The notes: generated from the sequence alone by a model not told the origin. Numbered from the stretch's first letter, positions 11,401 to 20,213 are shown. The stretch is 64,000 bases of DNA from Verrucomicrobiales bacterium (GCA_015075445.1 JABTUJ010000023.1:79424-143423), one strand, 5' to 3'. A program made the numbers and translations.

Positions 11401-13132
11401 CGGCACTTTGGCGGTCGCGGTCGTTGTTGATCAGCCGCAGGATGAGGCGGACGTGGCTGTTGGGGGCGAGGTGGCGAATGTCGGCGCGCAGGACGTAGCC
11501 GCCGGTGTTGCGCCGGCGCACCTCGGCGCCCGGGGCGGCAAAGGGATCCTGGGTCTGGGTATGGTTGAAGAAGGAGTCGGGACTGGCGGGGAGCACGGCC
11601 GGTTGCGACAGGCCGGCGGGTGTCAGGCCGTCGGCGCCCTGGATTGTGTAGGTCAGCGGCCGGCCCTCGGGGTCCACGAGCGCGACTTCGAAGGCGTCGT
11701 TCATCCGGTTGCCCGCGGTGGCGTCGAAGATGGGCGGCAGGTAGGCGAGGTAGAGCATCCCGGCGCCGGCGGGCACCTCCAGGTCCCGCTCGAGCTCGAC
11801 CAGGAACGAATCGCCTTCCGCCAAAGTCACCCGTCCGTTCCGAACCGTGACGGTGCCGGGTGTGCCGTCGCGGGGCGGGGCGGTTGTCCGCACGATCCAG
11901 CCGGTGAGGGCATCGTCGAAGATCGAGTCGGGCGTGGGCTCGAGGCGCGTGATCGTGGTGGTCGCCACCGCTTCCACGCAGGCCTGGTCGAAGGCACGCA
12001 CCGTGAACGGGTTGGCCCCGAGCGCGAGTTGAACGAGGTCGAAGCGAAAGGCGCCCGCCGAATCGGCGTAGGTCCAGAGGGACCCTGGCTCGAACCGCAC
12101 GAAGGCGCCCGGCTCGGTCTGGCCGGCGAGGGTGACCCAGTGTTGTTCGGTCCGGCCGTCGCCGATGGGGAGGGAATCGCTGGCGGGATCGAGATGAACG
12201 GTCAGGGCCGGCGGGGTGGTGTCGAGGACGAAAGGAACCGCGTGCTCGAGCAGGAGCACCCCTTCGTCGCCGCTGAGCCGGAAGTACACGGTGTGCGCGC
12301 CGTCGGCGAGTGTGCCGCCGGCCAGTTGAAGGATGTCCGCCGCGGATAGGAGGAAGTGTTGGGGCTCGGTCACTGGTCCGCCCCAGGGCGTCCAGGGGAG
12401 GTCGGGTCGGTCCAGGGCGACGTGGAGGCGGACGTTCGGTCCGAACAACGTGATCTCGCCGGTGATGCTGGGGTCGGAGGTGATCCCGTCCTCACCGGGA
12501 GCTCCCGTGTCGCGGGCGAGCAGCGCGAACAGCCCGGTCTGGGGGTGGTCCAAGCCGCGGACACGATAGAAGCGATTGGGCTGGGCGCTGGTGTCGCGGA
12601 CCTCGCCGGTGTTGTGCGGAGCGGCGGGGAGTTGTTTCCAGGGCTCGCAGAAATCGGGCGTGCCGAACTGGTCGCGGTACTCGACGACGTACTGGCGGTC
12701 GGGGGACACGGCGTAACGGATGAGGACCGACATGCCGCCTTCGGGGAGGACTTCGAGGTCCACGTCGGTGATGGCCAGCACGGAGGGTTCGGGGTCAGGC
12801 GTGCTCGGAGCGGCCAAACGCCGGGCGTCAGCCGGTGGCTCGCCTACGCGCAGGTCCAGGGCGTCGTTGCTGAGCAACCGGAGACCTGAACCGGGTGCGG
12901 CGGTGCCGGCTGGTATCGGCTGGTGAAGGCGCGGTGGTTGCGGGCGCGTGTGCCCTTCCGGCGGTTCGGCCCGGACCGGTCCAGGCGCGGGCGACACGCT
13001 GTTCTGGGCGGTTGGCAGGGGGTTTTGGCTTGCCCAGACACCCACGGAGACATTGGCCGGCAAAGCCATCAGGCCCGTGAGGATCGAGCAGATAACACGT
13101 TGGAAGAACGAGGGTTCGCGCCAGGTTTTCAT
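8475..13132 (-). pseudogene. Rhs/YD-repeat surface protein, 5' fragment (signal peptide and Ig-like modules), cut by an IS
   Basis: This is the N-terminal part (about 1550 codons) of the giant gene continued at 971-6641. The ATG at 13132 gives MKTWREPSFFQRVICSILTG..., a plausible signal peptide ending near VGVWA; a longer reading from 13225 adds 31 unlikely residues. Features in order are a VVEYRDQFG...W...FYRVRGL module (about residues 170-220), Ig-like repeats, several beta-rich regions, He_PIG/cadherin-like modules with DPDGDSLSY, and a segment at about 1185-1390 resembling a thrombospondin C-terminal lectin-like domain (DDFIGFVFGYQD..FYLFDWKRG). More He_PIG modules follow. Past the insertion point the frame picks up five IS-encoded residues (LKQAS) and a stop at 8456. 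The fragment could still be made as a truncated exported protein. The intact protein would have been 3440 residues. Confidence 0.9.
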
Positions 13133-13194
13133 ACGAGTGCGAGCAAGGGATGACTGCGGGAGACAAGGCGAGCCGGGGCGGACGAATCTGGGGA

Positions 13195-13833
13195 TCACCG
13201 GGGACGACGCGACCAAACGGCCCAAAGGAGCGCGGGCAAGGCTACGGCCAGGGGGTAGGCAAGCGGTTCGGGAACCACGGTGAGGGTGAGTTCTCCGAGG
13301 GCGAAACCGTCGGCGGCCCCGGTCGCGTCCCAGATCCGAACGTAAGAGATCGGTTCGGTGGGGTCATCGGTCCAGAAGCCGATGAACCGGGCGCCGCCGT
13401 CACCCGAGATGTCCAGCGTGACGGTGGTCCCGTTGGCGCTGACCTCGAAAGCGAAGGTGTCCCAGAGGTTGGGCTGGAGGGAAAAGCCGAACGCGACGGT
13501 TTGGGGCGGCGGGATGATGCCGAGTTCGTTGCCCGAGGTGAAATAGAGGTCGCCGGCGTACGTCCCGCTCCAGGAATCCCAGCCCTGGCCCACGGCCAGG
13601 AGGGTCACGGGCCGATCATACGTGAGGTTCAGGAGGGCGGGGACTCCCGTGACGGTTGAGCCGAGAGGACGGGGGTCATCCCCGAACGGCTTGACCTCGT
13701 AAGGCCCCAGCGTCGCGGGGAGTTCGCCCGGCGGCGAGATGCGAGTGTATACCGTGACCGCGAACGAAGGGATGGCGCTTGCCGCAGCGACGGCGAGCAG
13801 CAGGGCACGGAGGGGAGCGGTGATGGGGTTCAT
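13195..13833 (-). CDS. PEP-CTERM sorting domain protein, secreted
   Basis: A 212-residue exported protein of unknown role. The ATG at 13833 gives MNPITAPLRALLLAVAAASA..., a standard signal peptide; an upstream in-frame extension to 13986 is unlikely. The body is beta-rich (about residues 30-180) with WDSWSGTYAGDLYFTSGNEL and GGARFIGFWTDDP, similar to many short PEP-CTERM proteins. The C-terminus carries VPEP, a hydrophobic helix and a basic end (WSRRPR), the hallmark of exosortase-dependent anchoring. No exosortase gene is in the window, but a TIGR04073-type protein is (33897-34355). The Rhs gene starts 62 bp downstream on the same strand, so co-transcription is possible. Confidence 0.8.
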   Translation of the reverse strand: MNPITAPLRALLLAVAAASAIPSFAVTVYTRISPPGELPATLGPYEVKPFGDDPRPLGSTVTGVPALLNLTYDRPVTLLAVGQGWDSWSGTYAGDLYFTSGNELGIIPPPQTVAFGFSLQPNLWDTFAFEVSANGTTVTLDISGDGGARFIGFWTDDPTEPISYVRIWDATGAADGFALGELTLTVVPEPLAYPLAVALPALLWAVWSRRPR

Positions 13834-13995
13834 ACGGGAACGGAGGACCTTGCCGGCACACAACACCCTGGGAACAAACGACCTGCCAGGTACCGACTCC
13901 CGGACCGTGGGGAGAGGGGCTGCCCCGGATGCGGGTCTGGATCTGGAGCTGGACAGGTTCATCAGCGTATCTGTGCCTATCTGCACTAAAGGAAA

Positions 13996-14025
13996 AATCT
14001 AGAAATGGTAACGCACTATTTTCAA
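13996..14025 (-). promoter_or_regulatory. Possible sigma70-type promoter for the PEP-CTERM gene
   Basis: On the reverse strand TTGAAA (14025-14020) is followed after 18 bases by TAGATT (14001-13996). The stretch is AT-rich in an otherwise GC-rich area. It would give a leader of about 155 bases before the ATG at 13833. Confidence 0.35.
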
Positions 14026-14366
14026 AAAGGTGCGGGCGTGCGTGGTGGGGCGGGAAGACGCGCGCCGCCGGATGGTTGTTGGGGCTGGGGGCGTACAGGC
14101 ACCAACCGACCGAGATCAAGGGTTGTGCCGAGTCTTGGTGGGGAGGTTCGGACGCCGGTTAACCTGACTTCCCGTGGGAATCGCGGAAAAGCCAACAAAA
14201 GTGCCTAATCGTGGTAGCCCTCCAACACAAAGACTTCGGCCGGAGAGAAAGGAGAGTCGAGTTCTCTTGGATCTGCCATGGGGCCATGAATCCTCCCCGC
14301 CGGGTCGGGGGACCCGGCCTACAGGTTGTGGGCCCGATGCCTTCGCCGGGCGGTTCCTGGGGAACG
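14026..14366. other. Intergenic stretch with no recognised gene
   Basis: About 340 bases between gcvH and the putative PEP-CTERM promoter. Open frames here show no protein-like composition. No RNA gene or repeat was recognised. Confidence 0.5.
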
Positions 14367-14753
14367 CTACGCGCTGCCGATCTGCGCGCGGTAGGCGGTG
14401 GCGTCCAGGAGATCTGTCAGTTCCTCGGGCCGGGTAAGACGGATCTGGAAGAACCAGCCACTGCCGTAGGGATCGCGGTTCACCAGCGCCGGGTCGGCTA
14501 CCACGTCGGGGTTCACTGCCACCACCTCGCCGCTTACCGGCGCGTACAGGTCGCTCGCTGTCTTCACGGACTCGACCACGGCGCAAGCCTCGCCGGCCTT
14601 AAGCGCACGGCCCACCGCCGGCAACTCGACAAACACCACATCCGTGAGTTCCTGCTGCGCGTGATCCGAAACTCCCACCGTGACGATGTCACCCGTGACG
14701 CGCACCCACTCGTGAGATTTCGCGTACTTCAGGTCGGCCGGGACGTTGCTCAT
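14367..14753 (-). CDS. gcvH: Glycine cleavage system H protein
   Basis: A 128-residue lipoyl carrier that shuttles the aminomethyl group between the P, T and L proteins of glycine cleavage in the cytoplasm. The ATG at 14753 gives MSNVPADLKYAKSHEWVRV, a standard GcvH opening. The lipoylation motif ESVKTASDLYAPVSGEV places the modified lysine at residue 64. The length is normal. It lies 32 bp downstream of gcvT on the same strand, as a likely operon. No gcvP is in the window. Confidence 0.97.
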   Translation of the reverse strand: MSNVPADLKYAKSHEWVRVTGDIVTVGVSDHAQQELTDVVFVELPAVGRALKAGEACAVVESVKTASDLYAPVSGEVVAVNPDVVADPALVNRDPYGSGWFFQIRLTRPEELTDLLDATAYRAQIGSA

Positions 14754-14785
14754 TGGCAAAAGGGAGTCAGGATTCCGACGCTCGG

Positions 14786-15973
14786 TCAACTCGGTTTTGG
14801 TGCGGCAGACGGGGGCGCCTCTCCCGGCCCAGCCGGCTGATAGATGGGCCTCCGGACGACGACCGCCGGCGCGGCCTGGCCCCGGATCAGGATGGTCAGG
14901 GCTTGTCCCGGTTTGGCGAAGTCCACGCCCACGTATCCCATCCCGATCCCGACGCCCAACGACGGGCTTTGGGTGCCACTGACCACCGCCCCGACCCGGT
15001 CCCGCTCGGGGCCGGGGTGGCAAATCGGGTAACCCGGGCGGGGCGGGGCGGACTTCTCGGTCACGCGAAAGGCCACGCAGCGTCGGGCCACCCCGAACGT
15101 CTTCTGCGTCACCAGCGGCTGGCGCCCGAGGAACTCGCCCTTCTCGAATGACACGAAAGCGCCCAGCCCGGCCTCCAGCGGCGTGAGGTCCTCGCTCAGT
15201 TCGTGGCCGTAAAGCGGGTAGCCCATTTCCGTGCGCAGGGTGTCACGGGCGCCCAGGCCCGCCGGTTGCAGCCCGTGGGCAGCCCCCACTTCGAGCATCC
15301 GGTCCCACACGGCTTCAATCATGTCCGCCGGCGCGAACACCTCGAAACCGTCCTCGCCGGTGTACCCGGTCCGGGCCACCCAGAGCGACGCGCCCCGGAA
15401 CACGAACCCGCCGATCTGGTTCTTCTGCAGCGCCGTCACCCGGGGCGCCAGGGCCCCGCCGATGGACCCGCCCGGGATCACGCGGTCGATGAACTCCGCC
15501 ACGCGCGGGCCTTGCACGGCCACCGCGCCGTGCTCGGCCGCGGCATTCCGCAGCTTGAACCCACCCGGGGTGGGGGCATGATCCACCTGCGTTTGCAGCC
15601 ATTCCCAGTCCGCCGTGATCCGGGCGGCGTTGACGATCAGCAGGTAGTCGTCGGGCTTGAGCCGGTAGAGGTAGAGGTCATCGACCACGCCGCCGCGGGC
15701 GTTGCAGAGCAGCGTGTATTGCCCCTGCCCGGGGGCCAACTTGGCCACGTCATTGGTGAGGGCGTGGTTCAGGAAGTCACCGGCACCCGGGCCGGTCACC
15801 AGGAACTCGCCCATGTGCGAGATGTCAAACAACCCGGCGGCACGCCGGACGGCGTGGTGCTCCTCGACGATGCTCGTGAAGTGTACCGGCAACTCCCAGC
15901 CACCGAACGTGACAAAGCGCGCCTGGGACCGTTGATGCGCGGCAAACAGCGGGGTGCGTTGGAGCATAGGCAA
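14786..15973 (-). CDS. gcvT: Aminomethyltransferase (glycine cleavage T protein)
   Basis: A 395-residue folate-dependent enzyme that transfers the methylene group of aminomethyl-GcvH to tetrahydrofolate, releasing ammonia. Family features are the opening RTPLFAAHQRSQARFVTFGGWELPV, GLFDISHMGEF (about 48-58), the central SLWVARTGYTGEDGFEVF region, GARDTLRTEMGYPLYGHEL, and the C-terminal barrel with GAVVSGTQSPSLGVGIGMGYV. Starts at 15973 and 15967 (MLQRTPL) are both possible. A short proline/alanine-rich tail extends past the usual end. Confidence 0.96.
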   Translation of the reverse strand: MPMLQRTPLFAAHQRSQARFVTFGGWELPVHFTSIVEEHHAVRRAAGLFDISHMGEFLVTGPGAGDFLNHALTNDVAKLAPGQGQYTLLCNARGGVVDDLYLYRLKPDDYLLIVNAARITADWEWLQTQVDHAPTPGGFKLRNAAAEHGAVAVQGPRVAEFIDRVIPGGSIGGALAPRVTALQKNQIGGFVFRGASLWVARTGYTGEDGFEVFAPADMIEAVWDRMLEVGAAHGLQPAGLGARDTLRTEMGYPLYGHELSEDLTPLEAGLGAFVSFEKGEFLGRQPLVTQKTFGVARRCVAFRVTEKSAPPRPGYPICHPGPERDRVGAVVSGTQSPSLGVGIGMGYVGVDFAKPGQALTILIRGQAAPAVVVRRPIYQPAGPGEAPPSAAPKPS

Positions 15974-16011
15974 GCCTGACGCTACCAGCCTGCTTCCTCA
16001 GGTCAATCGGT

Positions 16012-17229
16012 TTACCGGGCGCCCACCGCCGGAGGGGCGGCGCCACGCCGACCCGCGCGCCACCGCAGCCCGAGCAGCCACGCCAACCCCACGCCCAACA
16101 ACGCCGTCACCGCCCACGCATTCACCGCCGGCGAATCCGGCCGGAGATGCAGCGACGCCGCCCCCACGGCGGGTCCCGCGAAAATGCCCAGCCCCAGCGC
16201 CGCTTCGTGGAATCCCCCGTGCTCGCCCTTCGTGTCGCCCAGATCCATCGAGTAATACAACGACGAGTAGTAGATCAGAGCCACCGCCGCGCCAAACACC
16301 ACCTGCGCCAGAATCAACAGGTCAAGCCGCCGCCCCAGCAGGATCGTCGCAAACGCCACCACCACCCCCAGGTAGGCGCCGATCAACCATCGGAACCGGT
16401 AGTGCCAGGCCGTCCACTGCCACAACAGCACAAAGGTCACCGCCCGCATCAGCATCCAGATCGAACAGACAAACCCCGCCACCTTGGGCGACAGCTCGAA
16501 GCGACTCGCCACCCCGGGGATCACCGGGATGACCGTGTTCATGGCCACGTACGCAAACGGATTGGCCACCCAGGCCAGCGCCAGAAACACCCGCGGAGGA
16601 ACCGATGACCGCCGCCGCTCCTCCGGCCCCGCCATCCCGAGCGGCGCGACCACGACGGTCGGAACCTGCACCCGCGGCGCGTGGCGGGCCATCCCGCAGA
16701 CCAACACGAACTGCGCGGCGTGCAGCCCCGCCGGAACCAGGAAAGTGCCGACTGACCCCAGCCACTCGAACAACGCGCCGCCGAAGAAGAAGGCCAGCCC
16801 CAGGCCCGCCGCCCACACGACGTTGTAGATCCCGATCAACCGGGCCAGACGCGCCGGCGGTTCCCCTTCGCTGGTCAGGGCCTCGAGACACGGCCAGGTC
16901 AGACACATGCCCAGCGTCCAGACCAGCATCACCGCCCAGTGCCCGGGCATGGACCGCGTCACGCTGCCGGCCAGCAGCGCGAGGCCCATCGTCCCGAACC
17001 CCAGCTTGAGCGCCGGGAAATAGCCGCGCCGCTGCGCAAACTTGCCCGCGAACCACACGCCGACCGCGTACAACAGCCCGCTCGCCGCGCACATCGTCAG
17101 GTTCTCGCGGTTCGAGAACCCGAAGTGATCGCGCATGTAGAAGAACAGGTAGTTGAAATAGAGGCTGATCGCGACGGCGTTGACGCCTTCGAGCACGAAC
17201 ACGCCGGTCTTGAGGCGGGGAGTGAGCAT
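16012..17229 (-). CDS. MFS-type transporter
   Basis: A 405-residue inner-membrane protein with about 12 hydrophobic segments. It starts at ATG 17229 (MLTPRLKTGVFVLEGVNAVA); an extension to 17274 is less likely. The loop WFAGKFAQRRGYFPALKLGFG resembles the loop 2-3 signature of the major facilitator superfamily. The central loop is hydrophilic (EERRRSSVPP) and divides two six-helix halves. The substrate is unknown. It ends 38 bp before gcvT on the same strand, so it may be co-transcribed with the glycine cleavage genes, but nothing in the sequence links it to glycine. Confidence 0.8.
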   Translation of the reverse strand: MLTPRLKTGVFVLEGVNAVAISLYFNYLFFYMRDHFGFSNRENLTMCAASGLLYAVGVWFAGKFAQRRGYFPALKLGFGTMGLALLAGSVTRSMPGHWAVMLVWTLGMCLTWPCLEALTSEGEPPARLARLIGIYNVVWAAGLGLAFFFGGALFEWLGSVGTFLVPAGLHAAQFVLVCGMARHAPRVQVPTVVVAPLGMAGPEERRRSSVPPRVFLALAWVANPFAYVAMNTVIPVIPGVASRFELSPKVAGFVCSIWMLMRAVTFVLLWQWTAWHYRFRWLIGAYLGVVVAFATILLGRRLDLLILAQVVFGAAVALIYYSSLYYSMDLGDTKGEHGGFHEAALGLGIFAGPAVGAASLHLRPDSPAVNAWAVTALLGVGLAWLLGLRWRAGRRGAAPPAVGAR

Positions 17230-17444
17230 CGGGCCGGCCCGGAACCCGGGCCATCGGGCGGGCGACTCTCGCAAGCGTGGGCGCGCGCGTCAAACGGTTG
17301 AACCGGGCTTCCGCTGAACCGACGGTGCAGTCTGCCAGCCTGCCTTCCTGGGCGGGCGGGGTGAGACGCTCGTTTGCCGGCGGGCGCAGCAGCCCTGCCT
17401 CTTCGGGATCGGGATTCCGGCGGAAGAAGGGGCTTGACGTCTGT

Positions 17445-17461
17445 ACTTTGCAATGCAAAGT
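17445..17461. promoter_or_regulatory. Perfect palindromic operator ACTTTGCAATGCAAAGT
   Basis: A 17-base inverted repeat (8-base arms, single central base) ending 8 bases before the ATG of the membrane protein at 17469. TTGACG at 17434-17439 lies just upstream. A near copy, ACTTTGTCATGCAAAGC, lies before ispH. The winged-helix protein at 18107-18415 is the obvious candidate binder (inference). Confidence 0.65.
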
Positions 17462-17468
17462 GTCTGCC

Positions 17469-18110
17469 ATGCAATCCGATTGGGCTGCTGAGAACCTCCG
17501 GGTCATCCGGACCTTGATGGAGCGTTCCACCGTGTACCGGTGCGCCCTCGCCCCCATGACCCTCCTCGCCGGCAGCCTCGGCACCGGCGCCGCCCTCGTC
17601 GGCTGGTGGCTCGGCATCGCTTCCCCCCGCGCCTTCGTCCTCTACTGGCTCGCCGTCGCCGCCGTCACTCTCGTCGGCGTTTCCCTGCTCGTGCGCCGCC
17701 AGGCCCTCCAGGCCGGCGAACCGTTCTGGTCCCCCCCCGCCCGCCGCGTCGCCCGGGCCGCCCTCCCGGCGTTCGTCGCCGCCCTCTGCGTCACCATCGG
17801 CGCGCTGGTCGCCCTCGAATCGATGCACCGCACCGCCGGCACGCCGGAGCTGGTCCTGCGGCTGCTGCCGGTCGGCTGGGTGTTGTTCTACGGCCTGGCC
17901 CTGAACGCCGCGGGCTTCTTCATGCCCCGCGGCATCCAGTTTTTCGGTTGGATTGTGCTGGTGCTGGGCGGGCTGGCGTTGGTGGCGCTGAGTGCGAGCG
18001 CCGCCTTCCCGTTGACGGGCCATGGCCTGATGGGCACCTGCTTCGGTCTCCTGCACCTGGCCTATGGGCTGTACCTGGCGTTTACCGAAGGAAGAGGGTC
18101 GCGTCCGTGA
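17469..18110 (+). CDS. Multi-pass membrane protein paired with a winged-helix regulator
   Basis: A 213-residue protein of unknown function. It starts at ATG 17469 (MQSDWAAENLRVIRTLMERS), right after the palindrome; the open frame extends upstream to 17277 but would read through the operator. About six hydrophobic helices are visible, for example LLAGSLGTGAALVGWWLGIA, FVLYWLAVAAVTLVGVSLLV and FFGWIVLVLGGLALVALSAS. Its stop TGA overlaps the GTG start of the regulator gene (GTGA), implying translational coupling. Such membrane protein/HTH pairs suggest a sensor or self-regulated unit. This is inferred from context only. Confidence 0.75.
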   Translation: MQSDWAAENLRVIRTLMERSTVYRCALAPMTLLAGSLGTGAALVGWWLGIASPRAFVLYWLAVAAVTLVGVSLLVRRQALQAGEPFWSPPARRVARAALPAFVAALCVTIGALVALESMHRTAGTPELVLRLLPVGWVLFYGLALNAAGFFMPRGIQFFGWIVLVLGGLALVALSASAAFPLTGHGLMGTCFGLLHLAYGLYLAFTEGRGSRP

Positions 18111-18415
18111 ATCCCGAGCCGTTCCTGCAACTCGACCGGGTGATCCACGAGAAGGGGCGCCTTCCCATCGTCTCGATGCTGGCCGCCACGCCGGAGCTGT
18201 CGTTTACCGAGATCCGGGACGCGCTGAAGATGACCGACGGCAACCTGAGCGTGCATCTGCGGACGTTGCAGGAGGCCGGGTACGTGGCGGTGACCAAGAG
18301 CTACCAGAACCGCCGGCCGCTCACGACGTGCGCGTTGACCGCCGCGGGGCGCGAGGCGTTCCGCCACTACGTCGACCTGCTCGAGGCGATCGTCGCGCAA
18401 GCCCGGCGCGGTTGA
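18107..18415 (+). CDS. Winged-helix DNA-binding transcriptional regulator
   Basis: A 102-residue protein with a full winged-helix fold: LSFTEIRDALKMTDGNLSVHLRTLQEAGYV (helix-turn-helix, about residues 32-60), then a wing (VAVTKSYQNRRPLTTCALT) and a C-terminal helix (GREAFRHYVDLLEAI). It belongs to the ArsR/MarR-like class in which one domain binds as a dimer. The GTG start at 18107 overlaps the previous stop, with GAAGGAAGAGGG as a good ribosome-binding site. Palindromes before its own operon and before ispH are likely targets. Confidence 0.88.
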   Translation: MNPEPFLQLDRVIHEKGRLPIVSMLAATPELSFTEIRDALKMTDGNLSVHLRTLQEAGYVAVTKSYQNRRPLTTCALTAAGREAFRHYVDLLEAIVAQARRG

Positions 18416-18444
18416 AACCGCCACCCGTGTTTGTCTGCCCTTAT

Positions 18445-18461
18445 ACTTTGTCATGCAAAGC
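18445..18461. promoter_or_regulatory. Operator-like palindrome ACTTTGTCATGCAAAGC upstream of ispH
   Basis: Shares the ACTTTG-5-GCAAAG... layout with the perfect palindrome at 17445. It overlaps TATACT (18442-18447), a good -10 box, so binding there would be expected to block transcription of ispH, which starts at 18497. Confidence 0.6.
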
Positions 18462-18496
18462 CTGAACCTGTCCCACCCGCCAGCCCCGGAAGTCTT

Positions 18497-19405
18497 ATGA
18501 TCATCCAACGCGCCGCCCATCTCGGCATGTGCTTCGGTGTCCGCGATGCCATCACCCTCGCCACCCGCACCGCCCGCACCCAGCCCCTCACCATCCTCGG
18601 CCAGCTCGTCCACAACGAGACCGTCGTCGGCCGCCTCCGCGCCGCCGGCATCCACATCGCCGCCGGCCCCGCCGACATCCCCACCCGCACCGTCATGATC
18701 ACCGCCCACGGCACCGCCGACCGCACCCGCGCCGAGCTCCAGGCCCGCGGGCTCGAGGTCCTCGAAGCCACCTGCCCGCTCGTCCACCTCGCCCACGGCG
18801 CCGTCCAACGCCTCGTCCAGGACGGGTATCACCCCGTGATCGTCGGCCAGCGTAACCACGTGGAAGTCCGCGGCTTGACCGGCGACCTCGACGCGTTCGA
18901 CGTCGTTCTGAGCGAGGCCGACGTCGACCAGGTCGCGACCCGCGACCGGTTCGGGGTCGTGGCGCAGACGACGCAACCCATCGAGCGGGTGCGGCACCTC
19001 GCGCAGGCCCTGCGGCAACGCTTCCCCGGTGCCGAGGTCAAGCTCGTGGACACCGTGTGTCGGCCGACGAAGGACCGTCAGGCCGCGGCCGTCGAACTGG
19101 CCGAGACGAGTGAGGTCGTCGTGGTCATCGGCGGCGTGGCCAGCAACAACACCCGCGAATTGGTCGCCACCTGCGCCCGCCACTGCGCCCGCGTTCACCA
19201 CGTCCAGGGGCCGGACGACCTGCAACCGGACTGGTTCCATCCCGAAGACCGGGTGGGCCTGACCGCCGGCACGTCGACGCCTGACGCGACGATTGACGCC
19301 GTCGAGGCGCGGCTGCGCGAGATTGCCGTGGTGGAACACTTCCCGTTCGCGGAGCAAGCGCCCATGACCGCGGGACGATCGGCGTTGGCCCTCCCGTTGG
19401 CCTGA
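18497..19405 (+). CDS. ispH: 4-hydroxy-3-methylbut-2-enyl diphosphate reductase
   Basis: A 302-residue [4Fe-4S] enzyme for the last step of the MEP pathway, making IPP and DMAPP. It starts at ATG 18497 (MIIQRAAHLGMCFGVRDAIT). The three cluster cysteines are seen in GMCFGV (residue 12), EATCPLVH (about 95) and DTVCRPTK (about 195). The substrate-binding TAHGT and VGQRNHVEV regions and the C-terminal VGLTAGTSTPDATID are also present. With ispE at 32962 the window has two MEP genes. A possible operator overlaps its -10 box. Confidence 0.95.
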   Translation: MIIQRAAHLGMCFGVRDAITLATRTARTQPLTILGQLVHNETVVGRLRAAGIHIAAGPADIPTRTVMITAHGTADRTRAELQARGLEVLEATCPLVHLAHGAVQRLVQDGYHPVIVGQRNHVEVRGLTGDLDAFDVVLSEADVDQVATRDRFGVVAQTTQPIERVRHLAQALRQRFPGAEVKLVDTVCRPTKDRQAAAVELAETSEVVVVIGGVASNNTRELVATCARHCARVHHVQGPDDLQPDWFHPEDRVGLTAGTSTPDATIDAVEARLREIAVVEHFPFAEQAPMTAGRSALALPLA

Positions 19406-19456
19406 CGCGTCAAACGCCCCGGCGGAAGTCACCTCCGAAAGAACCGCACCCAGACC

Positions 19457-20194
19457 ATGGATGCCAACGCTACAGGAATGTCCCGGGACCCGTCGCCCCG
19501 GGCCCGGTGGAGCGTGGTGGTCGTGTATGCCCTCGCGATGGCGTGGGTGGAGGCGGCCGTGGTGTTGTACCTGCGCACGCTGGTGGACCGCCTCGAGCCC
19601 TACCAGCCGAACCCGTTGCCGATGGGCGGCGGCCTGGGCCATGCCGAACTCATCCGCGAACTCGCCACTCTGTTCATGCTGGCGACGGTGGGATGGCTCG
19701 CGGGGCAGACCTGGCGGAGCCGGTTGGCGTACGGGGTGCTGGCCTTTGGCGTGTGGGACATTGGCTACTACGTGTTCCTGCGACCGCTGACGGGCTGGCC
19801 GAAGTCGCTCTTGGATTGGGACATTCTGTTCCTGTTGCCGCTGCCGTGGTGGGGACCGGTGCTGGCGCCGGTGATGATTGCGGTGCTGATGATCGTGGGC
19901 GGGAGCCTGGTGGTGTTCCATGACACGCCGGGCCGGCCGTTTTGGCCCCGGGGCTGGACGCTCGTGCTGAATGCGGTGGGCGCGTTACTGGCCCTGGCCG
20001 TGTTCATGGCGGACGCGCTGCGCGTGGCGGGTGAGGGCGAACAGGCGTTGCGGGAGATGCTGCCGACGCACTTTCACTGGCCCGCCTACACATTGGCCTG
20101 GGCGTTGATGGCCTGTCCGGTGGTGGATCTGCTGGTGCGCAGTCGTTCGCGCCGGGGCACCGGTTCTCCCCCGGAAACCTCAGACCCGCTGTAG
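19457..20194 (+). CDS. Conserved multi-pass membrane protein of unknown function
   Basis: A 245-residue protein with about six hydrophobic helices, for example SVVVVYALAMAWVEAAVVLY and VLAPVMIAVLMIVGGSLVVF. The central motif WDIGYYVFLRPLTGWPKSLL, followed by WDILFLLPLPWWGP, looks conserved, but no function is known to me. It starts at ATG 19457, 51 bp after ispH on the same strand. The TAG stop is part of a dispersed repeat (GTAGGCGCC...). Confidence 0.7.
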   Translation: MDANATGMSRDPSPRARWSVVVVYALAMAWVEAAVVLYLRTLVDRLEPYQPNPLPMGGGLGHAELIRELATLFMLATVGWLAGQTWRSRLAYGVLAFGVWDIGYYVFLRPLTGWPKSLLDWDILFLLPLPWWGPVLAPVMIAVLMIVGGSLVVFHDTPGRPFWPRGWTLVLNAVGALLALAVFMADALRVAGEGEQALREMLPTHFHWPAYTLAWALMACPVVDLLVRSRSRRGTGSPPETSDPL

Positions 20195-20213
20195 GCGCCG
20201 ACGTGAGGAGGCG
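20191..20213. repeat. Dispersed palindrome-type repeat (REP-like), locus A
   Basis: Core GTAGGCGCCGACGTGAGG followed by AGGCG. It overlaps the TAG stop of the preceding gene. Other copies lie at 23133-23231, 53057-53144 and 56138-56253. Confidence 0.8.

Noticed and set aside
13834..14366. Small frames between the PEP-CTERM gene and gcvH
   Set aside because: No protein-like composition, conserved motif or ribosome-binding site was seen.
15974..16011. Glycine riboswitch before gcvT
   Set aside because: The gap to the upstream gene is only 38 bp, too short for the known structure.
18062..19921. 619-codon reverse frame across ispH and its neighbours
   Set aside because: It crosses three genes with clear motifs on the other strand and has low-complexity composition.
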